Source of the DNA: Sphingomonas sp.
GTDB taxonomy: Bacteria > Pseudomonadota > Alphaproteobacteria > Sphingomonadales > Sphingomonadaceae
Reading direction: 5' to 3'
Assembly: GCF_003248515.1 (NCBI RefSeq)
Contig: NZ_QFOB01000008.1
Location: forward strand, 62,001-126,000
Length of the DNA stretch: 64,000 nucleotides
Part shown: one piece after another, positions 58,746 through 64,000 of the stretch
Layout of the letters: each line of letters opens with the position of its first letter
Position numbering within the stretch: position 1 is the stretch's first letter
The notes under the pieces: generated by a model
Database searches by the model: none
The model's input: the letters and a program-made list of their open reading frames with translations, nothing else
Told to the model about the DNA's origin: nothing
Made by a program: the position numbers and the translations under genes

Positions 58746-60908
58746 TCAGAACTTCTTCTTGATGCGGACGCCGAACTCGCTCCGGTCGTTGTTCAGGATC
58801 GATTCCTTGAATCCGGCCGTGTTGAGAACGAGCTGCCCGACGACATATTTCTCGTTGAAGATGTTCGTGCCGTAGATCGAGAAGGTCAGGCCCTTGTCCG
58901 GCATCCCGTAGCTGATCTCGAAATTGGTGAGATAGCGCCGCGGGATGATGTTGGGCACGCCGTTGACCGGCTGGTTGAAGACCGAACTGCGATAGTTGGT
59001 GTCGACCCGCGCGGTGAGCGTATCGCCGGAGGCCAGCGTCGTCTTGAACTGCGGACCGATCGCGACCGTCCACAGCGGGGAACCGAGCGGCCGCGTTCCG
59101 GCCACAACGCTCGTCACGCCCGCATCCAGCCGCGTATATTTGGCGTTGTTATAGCCGACCGTGGCGTCGAGGCTGAGATACTTGCCCAGAAACAGCGTGC
59201 CCTCGAACTCGGCGCCATAGGTGCGGGAACGGGCGGCGTTCGCGCTGAGCGTGATGAAGCCGGTCGGCGTCGAGGTGCTCTGGCTGACGACCAGATCCTT
59301 ATACTGCGTGTAGAACACGTCCGCCGCGAATTGCAGGACGTTGCCGAGACGACCCTTCAGGCCGACCTCGTGGTTCGTCGCGTAGGTGGGATCATAAGGC
59401 ACGAACACGGCGGCCGAATTGGCGCGCGCGGGGAAGCCGCCGCTCTGATAGCCGCGCTGGATGGTCGCGTAAGCCGCAAGCGATGGCGAGATCTTGTAAT
59501 CGAGCGCCACGTCCCAGGTCGGCGCGTTCCAGTTTTCAGAACGCTGGACGGTGCGCGCCAGGATGAAGGCATCCTTCTTGTCCCAGGTATAGCGCACGCC
59601 GCCCGAAAGCTTCAGGCTCTCGGTCAGATTGTAGCCGGCATGGGCATAGAGCGCGTAGCTGTTCGTCTCCTGGCCGCCATATGCCTGACCCGGAACATTG
59701 TTGTAGATGAAGTTCTGACGAACGACGCCATTTTCATGGAAATAATAGGCGCCGGTCACGAAATTCAGCTTGTCATATTCGCCGTTCAGCTGAAGTTCGC
59801 CGGTGCTCTGCCGCGAATGGCCATATTCCGGATACTCGGAATAGGAGTAAGGCGAATTGTCGTCGTCCAGGCCGCCCTTGTAGCTCAGGTAGCGATAGCT
59901 GCCGATCGCCTTGATGCTGAGATTGGCATTGAGATTCTGGCGAACGGTGAGCGAGGTGCCGAAATTCTTGGCATTCGTGTTCGGGATCTTCGCGTTGGTC
60001 GTGCCCGAATCATAGGCGTTGGCCGGAAAGTCGCTCTGCTTGAGCCCGAAGAAGCCGTTCGGATTGATGATCGTGTTCTGGATCGGCGAAATGCCGTAAT
60101 TGCCCTTCATCCCGTCCGCCGAGAGGATGACGGAGGTTTCCGTGGATGGCGTCCAGGCGAGGACGGCGCGCCCGCTGCCCTGATCGATCTGCCCCACTTC
60201 GACATTGGCTTCCGGCAGGTTGACGAACTTGCCGACGCCACCGCGATGTTCGTAAAGCCCGCTCAGCGAGAAGGCGAGCGTATCGGTGATCGGGGTGCTG
60301 CCGTAGAAGCTGGCATTGGCGCGTTCGCGCGTGCCGAGCGTTGCCGACATTTCGAACGCTTCCTGCTGGCCCGGAAGCTTCGTCACGACATTGATCGCGC
60401 CACCCAGCGTGTTGCGGCCCGAAAGGGTGCCCTGCGGCCCGCGCAGAACCTCGATATGATCGATGTTGCTCAGGCTGAGGTTCGCGCCCATCGCGCGGCC
60501 CAGATACACGCCGTCCAGATAGACGCCCACGCCCGGATCGGTGAAGATCAGGTGTTCGCGATTGCCGACGCCACGGATGAAGACGGCCGCCTGGCTGATA
60601 TTGCCGGCGCCGACATTTTCGATGTGAACGCTGGGGACGACCTGATCGATCGCCTTGACCGAACCGACGCCGCGCGCAGTGAGCGTCTCCGCGCTGAAGG
60701 CGGAAATGGCGGCCGGAATGTCGCGAACCGTTTCGTTCCGCTTGCGGGCGGTGACGGTGATTTCGCCGTTGCTGCTGCCGGCGCCGTCATTGGCGGCCTC
60801 GGCGGCGGGGGTCGGTTGGGCCGCCGGAGTGGCGGCCGCGGGTGTCAACGCAAGCAGACCTGATACTGACGCCGCGGACAAAATCCGGGCCTTGATCCCC
60901 ACACGCAT
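58746..60908 (-). CDS. TonB-dependent receptor of the amide-catabolism cluster
   Basis: A 720-residue receptor: signal peptide (about 1-28), a short Ala/Pro-rich linker, TonB-box-like EITVTARKRNETVRDIP (about 49-65), plug with FIRGVGNREHLIFTDPGVGVYLDGVYLGR and IEVLRGPQGTLSGRNTLGGAINVVTK, barrel ending in RIKKKF. The group (with FRAQR-like VTARKR) typically imports hydrophobic or aromatic natural products rather than siderophores. GGGGAG precedes the ATG. Divergent from a MarR regulator. Confidence 0.9.
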   Translation of the reverse strand: MRVGIKARILSAASVSGLLALTPAAATPAAQPTPAAEAANDGAGSSNGEITVTARKRNETVRDIPAAISAFSAETLTARGVGSVKAIDQVVPSVHIENVGAGNISQAAVFIRGVGNREHLIFTDPGVGVYLDGVYLGRAMGANLSLSNIDHIEVLRGPQGTLSGRNTLGGAINVVTKLPGQQEAFEMSATLGTRERANASFYGSTPITDTLAFSLSGLYEHRGGVGKFVNLPEANVEVGQIDQGSGRAVLAWTPSTETSVILSADGMKGNYGISPIQNTIINPNGFFGLKQSDFPANAYDSGTTNAKIPNTNAKNFGTSLTVRQNLNANLSIKAIGSYRYLSYKGGLDDDNSPYSYSEYPEYGHSRQSTGELQLNGEYDKLNFVTGAYYFHENGVVRQNFIYNNVPGQAYGGQETNSYALYAHAGYNLTESLKLSGGVRYTWDKKDAFILARTVQRSENWNAPTWDVALDYKISPSLAAYATIQRGYQSGGFPARANSAAVFVPYDPTYATNHEVGLKGRLGNVLQFAADVFYTQYKDLVVSQSTSTPTGFITLSANAARSRTYGAEFEGTLFLGKYLSLDATVGYNNAKYTRLDAGVTSVVAGTRPLGSPLWTVAIGPQFKTTLASGDTLTARVDTNYRSSVFNQPVNGVPNIIPRRYLTNFEISYGMPDKGLTFSIYGTNIFNEKYVVGQLVLNTAGFKESILNNDRSEFGVRIKKKF

Positions 60909-61322
60909 TCAAAAGTCTCCCCAATTAGATTGGCCCGCAGCATGCGGAACGATCGGCGGCCTTTTGACCATGCTCGACCTGCGCGCTGCCCGTTCCTCCC
61001 AGGCTTGTTCGCTTATCGAGTATGCGTGATAATTATCCGGCTGACAAGCGCGCCTTTTTTTGATTAAGATGTTGATATTATTAATATAATGAACTTTCCT
61101 TTCTGTACGTACGCTGTATAATTCGATGAATGCTAGACAGTGAAACAATCTCCCGCCGTGGTGATTCGCGCGGCCGGGGCGGGCTTGCGTGTGCCCGGCT
61201 GAAGGTGTTCAGGCATGATGTCGCGCCGGGATGGTGTCCGGCGCGTGACGCGCAGGATCGATCGGATCGGCGGAAATGCGGCAAAGATGGCTGCTGGTTT
61301 CGGCAGATGATAAGGGAGGCCC
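60909..61322. promoter_or_regulatory. AT-rich divergent control region between TBDR and marR
   Basis: A 414-nt gap without a supportable gene. A markedly AT-rich patch (about 61021-61130) contains ATTAT-TAAT-ATAAT (61077-61090), a run of T and TATAAT at 61117-61122 on the plus strand. Likely holds promoters for both genes and the MarR operator. The part from 61140 to 61322 is a GC-rich leader with no clear signal. Confidence 0.45.
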
Positions 61323-61832
61323 ATGAGCCAGTCGCTTTTCTCACTCATCTCGGGCGGATCGACATCGCAGGAAGGAAGTGAACCGGCCGAGGGCGATTGG
61401 CCCCTCCGCGATCGGCCCGGCTTCCTCATCCGGCGCGTCCACCAGCTCCATGTCGCGCAATTCGTGCGCGAGTGTGGCGATTTCGATATCACGCCGATCC
61501 AGTACAGCCTCCTGGCGGCGCTTGCCGATCTCGATCAGGCGGATCAATCCCAGCTTGCGGCGGCGATCGCCATGGACCGGACGACCACGGCCGGCGCGCT
61601 GAAGCGGCTGGAGGCGCGCGGACTGGTCGAGCGGCGCACGCTTCCCACCGATCGTCGCGCGCAATTCTGCTCGCCGACCCCGGAGGGGTTGGCGCTGCTG
61701 AAGCGGCTGGAGGCGCCTGCCCGCGCGGCGCACACCAGCACGATCGAGGCCCTGTCCCCCGCCGAGCAATTCCTTTTCCTGCAATTGCTGCAGAAGATCG
61801 TCGACCAGGCCGACGCTGATCCGGAGGCGTGA
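61323..61832 (+). CDS. MarR family transcriptional regulator
   Basis: A 169-residue MarR winged-helix protein with ITPIQYSLLAALADLD, the recognition region AAAIAMDRTTTAGALKRLEARGLVERR and the wing LPTDRRAQFCSPTPEG. MarR proteins of this type sense aromatic acids, esters or related compounds and derepress catabolic genes. It lies between the divergent TBDR and the convergent MFS transporter, so it probably controls the cluster. Confidence 0.9.
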   Translation: MSQSLFSLISGGSTSQEGSEPAEGDWPLRDRPGFLIRRVHQLHVAQFVRECGDFDITPIQYSLLAALADLDQADQSQLAAAIAMDRTTTAGALKRLEARGLVERRTLPTDRRAQFCSPTPEGLALLKRLEAPARAAHTSTIEALSPAEQFLFLQLLQKIVDQADADPEA

Positions 61833-61858
61833 CCGGCGCGCGGGATCCCGCGCGCCGG
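61833..61858. terminator. Bidirectional terminator between marR and the MFS gene
   Basis: A perfect 26-nt palindrome (CCGGCGCGCGGGA and its complement) directly after the marR stop and 2 nt before the convergent MFS stop. It has no T-run. Confidence 0.55.
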
Positions 61859-61860
61859 GA

Positions 61861-63276
61861 TCAGTGCGCGCGGGCGCTTTCGGCCATGCCTGAATCTGCC
61901 ATCGCGGCGTCTGGATCCAGCCGTCGGATCTGGCCGACCAGGAACAGGTAGCTCAGCAGCCCGATCGCGCCGAGACAGGCGATGAAGCCCAGCGCCGGGC
62001 CGAACGATCCCGTGCGATCCACGATCGCGCCGATCACGATCGGCGTGATGATCCCGCCCAGATTGGTGAAGAAATTGAACATGCCGCCGGCAAGGCCCGT
62101 CATCCGCAACGGCGCGATATCCGAAAAGATCGCCCAGCTGATGCCGCTGGTGCCCTGCCCGAAGAAAGCGACGGACATGATCGCGATGACGATGAGCGGA
62201 TCATTGCTGTAATTGGCCAGAATGATGCTCGCCGAGAGCATATAGCCGATGAGGAGAGGCAGCTTGCGCGCGGCGGTGCGCGAAAGCCCTGCCTTCAGCA
62301 GCGCATCCGATATGGCGCCCCCGGCGAGCGCGCCGCACAGGGCGGCCAGATAGGGCGCCATCCCCAATATGCCGGCACGGCCGAACGAAATGCCTTTCTC
62401 CGCGACCAGATAGGTCGGAAACCAGGTGAGGAAGAAGGATAGCGCGCTGTTGCTGCAGAAGTTGCCGATATACATGCCCCAGAGCGGACGCTTCGAGAGC
62501 AGATAGGCGGCATCGTCCTTCAGCGGCGTGCGCGCGCCGCCGCCCGTCGTGGCTGCCTCGGTGGTGTCTTCCGCAGCTTGCCCCCCCGGATGATCGCTGA
62601 TCGAGCGGAACCAGAAAAAGGCCAGAACCAGCCCTGCCGCGCCGGAAAGCGCGAACATCGTGCGCCAGCCGGCGGTGGCGATGATCCAGGTCAGCACGGG
62701 CAGGGCGAGCGCCAGCCCCGAATATTGGCCGCAAACCCAAACCGCCGTGGCGCGCCCGCGTTCGGAAGCGGCAAACCAGTTGCTGACGAACTTGTTGTTC
62801 GCCGGGAAGGCCGGGGCCTCCGCCACGCCCAGGACGAGGCGCAGCCCGATCATGGCCGTGAACGAGCGCACCGAGGCGAAAGCCATCGTGCATGCGGACC
62901 AGGCGATCAGCGCGAAGCCATAAGCGCGCGTGGGGCCGATCCTGTCGAGGAGCCAGCCTGCCGGCAGCTGCATCAGGACGTACGTCCACGAGAAAACGGA
63001 GAAGAGCAGGCCCAGCTGTGTTTTGCTCAGCCCATATTCGGCTTGGATGTTGGGCGCCGCCACGGCCAGGCTGCTGCGATCGAGATAATTGACGGCGATC
63101 GCGCAGAACAGGAGGATCAGGACGGTCCGGCGTGCGGCTCCCCCTTTGCGATCGCGCCGCGCGATGCCTGCGGAAGAATCGATCGGCGATCCGTTCGCGG
63201 TGCCATTTCTAGGCTTCTCTCTCGTCACCGCTGCTGCGCTCCCGCCTGATCCCTGTCGATCCAATTTTGCGAGCAT
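61861..63276 (-). CDS. MFS transporter, anion:cation symporter family
   Basis: A 471-residue 12-helix carrier with a long hydrophilic N-terminus (about 50 residues), AVNYLDRSSLAVAAPNIQAEYGL in helix 1, LPAGWLLDRIGPTRAYG after helix 2, and LGVAEAPAFPANNKFVSNWF in helix 4, as in GudP/ExuT-type organic-acid carriers. It probably takes up the carboxylate product or substrate of the amide cluster. It is divergent from the amidohydrolase at 63560. Confidence 0.88.
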   Translation of the reverse strand: MLAKLDRQGSGGSAAAVTREKPRNGTANGSPIDSSAGIARRDRKGGAARRTVLILLFCAIAVNYLDRSSLAVAAPNIQAEYGLSKTQLGLLFSVFSWTYVLMQLPAGWLLDRIGPTRAYGFALIAWSACTMAFASVRSFTAMIGLRLVLGVAEAPAFPANNKFVSNWFAASERGRATAVWVCGQYSGLALALPVLTWIIATAGWRTMFALSGAAGLVLAFFWFRSISDHPGGQAAEDTTEAATTGGGARTPLKDDAAYLLSKRPLWGMYIGNFCSNSALSFFLTWFPTYLVAEKGISFGRAGILGMAPYLAALCGALAGGAISDALLKAGLSRTAARKLPLLIGYMLSASIILANYSNDPLIVIAIMSVAFFGQGTSGISWAIFSDIAPLRMTGLAGGMFNFFTNLGGIITPIVIGAIVDRTGSFGPALGFIACLGAIGLLSYLFLVGQIRRLDPDAAMADSGMAESARAH

Positions 63277-63559
63277 ACGTCATACTGTCCGCTCGAAACA
63301 ACAGCGCAGTTGGGGGTGCCAGCGCGCGCCCGAGGCTCGGCGTCCTCACCTAATTATATAGGGAGGGGACCGTTTCGGGATGAGAGGCGGCTCCGCGCCG
63401 GGGGCGTCATGTGCTGCCATAAATCACGTATACTTGACATTTGTTGGAGTCCCGACAACAGATTGGGATATGTCGTGCGCGCTGGGGGCGCCGAATGCCG
63501 TCCGCCGGCGCGGGGCCGGATGCGCCGGCAAACTAAATGTCTTCAAAGGGTGGAGCGTC
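63277..63559. promoter_or_regulatory. Divergent control region, MFS/amidohydrolase
   Basis: A 283-nt gap. TTGACA at 63434-63439 is a good -35 box for the plus strand; a -10 at proper distance (about ACAGAT, 63458) is poor. Just after the -35 lies an imperfect inverted repeat, TTGTTGG-AGT-CCCGACAA (63441-63458), which could be an operator. The ATG at 63560 follows AAGGGTGGAG. Confidence 0.4.
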
Positions 63560-64000
63560 ATGGATAGCCCGATTTATGATCTGATACTGGCCGGCGGCCA
63601 TGTCATCGATCCGGCCAGCGGCATCGACGGGATCGCCGACGTGGCCATTGAGAAGGGGCGGATCGCGGCCGTTTCCGGGGCGCCCATCGCAGCCGCCTCA
63701 CGAAAGCGGATCGATGCGCGCGGTAAACTCGTGCTGCCGGGCCTGATCGACACGCACGGCCACATCTTCACCTATGTGACCGGCCGATTCGGCCTGCCCG
63801 CGGATCTCGCCGGTGTGCACAGCGGCGTGACGACGATCGTGGACCAGGGCGGCGCATCGTGCATGACCTTCCCCGCCTTCCGGCATTTCATCGCCCAGCC
63901 TGCGGCCACGCGCGTCCTTTCCTTCATCTCCGCTTATGTGGTCGGTGGCCTCGAGGGGCATTATTATCCCGAACTCTATGGGCCGCATGGCGTGGATGTG
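63560..64000 (+). CDS. Amidohydrolase/dihydroorotase-like metal-dependent hydrolase (partial, runs off the window)
   Basis: The frame is open for 147 codons to the window end. The N-terminus LILAGGHVIDPASGIDGIADVAIEKGRI and the metal motif LPGLIDTHGHIF (first His pair of the amidohydrolase superfamily) are clear, followed by HSGVTTIVDQGGASCMTFPAF. The closest type is the amidohydrolase/deacetylase group related to dihydroorotase and hydantoinase, which open cyclic amides or remove acyl groups from amines. With the amidase and DUF1116 genes it suggests breakdown of a cyclic or carbamoylated amide. The rest of the active site lies outside the window. Confidence 0.88.
   Translation, partial: MDSPIYDLILAGGHVIDPASGIDGIADVAIEKGRIAAVSGAPIAAASRKRIDARGKLVLPGLIDTHGHIFTYVTGRFGLPADLAGVHSGVTTIVDQGGASCMTFPAFRHFIAQPAATRVLSFISAYVVGGLEGHYYPELYGPHGVDV

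Noticed and set aside
58320..60863. 847-codon plus-strand frame antisense to the cluster TBDR
   Set aside because: A shadow of the receptor; the composition is hydrophilic and repetitive, with no family match by eye.
63434..63463. A complete sigma-70 promoter for the amidohydrolase
   Set aside because: The TTGACA box is good, but no convincing -10 stands at 16-18 nt, so I only list the region as a candidate control region.
1..64000. CRISPR arrays, tRNA or rRNA genes, prophage, insertion sequences or integrases
   Set aside because: I looked for regularly spaced repeats, cloverleaf-like stretches, transposase or integrase motifs and found none that I could support. Horizontal transfer of the pectin block remains a possibility based only on the pseudogene scar.

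Overview
The window looks like a chromosomal segment of a sphingomonad (order Sphingomonadales, Sphingomonas-like). This is inferred from the high GC content (roughly two thirds by eye), five TonB-dependent receptors (TBDRs) without SusD partners, a UrcA-family secreted protein, many GTG starts, and operons with 1-8 nt overlaps. I identified about fifty protein genes, one pseudogene remnant, no RNA genes and no CRISPR array.

Layout. 1-3.6 kb: a ydbH-ynbE-ydbL operon (envelope lipid transport). 3.7-20.2 kb: a carbohydrate locus. It starts with a De Ley-Doudoroff galactose block (lactonase, dgoK, dgoA, galactose dehydrogenase, TBDR). A pectin/rhamnogalacturonan block follows (kduI, GH88/105 hydrolase, hexuronate-type MFS carrier, GntR/FadR regulator, exported GH2 beta-galactosidase, DUF4861, DUF2264). 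Four copies of a TTGTnnnACAA operator stand before the main transcription units and suggest one FadR-type regulon. 20.4-22 kb: an FMN-binding glutamate-synthase-like protein. 22.1-27.3 kb: a TBDR and a secreted propeller-like protein, divergent from a PhoD phosphodiesterase, with two back-to-back Pho-box-like sites. 27.3-31.2 kb: tesA divergent from ybbA-ybbP. 31.2-33 kb: a PfkB sugar kinase and a GntR/UTRA regulator.

33-37.1 kb: an iron-type unit (DUF4198, TBDR, DUF6607) with a Fur-box-like sequence enclosed by a perfect 19-bp inverted repeat. 37.2-39.9 kb: a MocR regulator, a UrcA protein and a PhzF protein. 40-44.2 kb: a cnrYXH-like trio (small membrane anti-sigma candidate, periplasmic metal sensor, ECF sigma factor) followed directly by copA-copB. 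44.3-46.9 kb: a D-serine dehydratase/D-threonine aldolase-like enzyme and an aldehyde dehydrogenase. 47.2-50.9 kb: two regulator/SDR divergent pairs. 51-53.9 kb: a large TBDR.

54.2-64 kb: a catabolic cluster that matches no pathway I know. It holds an AtzG-like protein, an AtzE-like amidase, a DUF1116 protein and a type-B carboxylesterase in one overlapping operon, with a TBDR, a MarR regulator, an MFS carrier and an amidohydrolase running off the window. Its substrate is unknown. It is the strongest candidate for an undescribed system, next to the single-operator galactose/pectin regulon and the Cnr-type sensor attached to copper genes.
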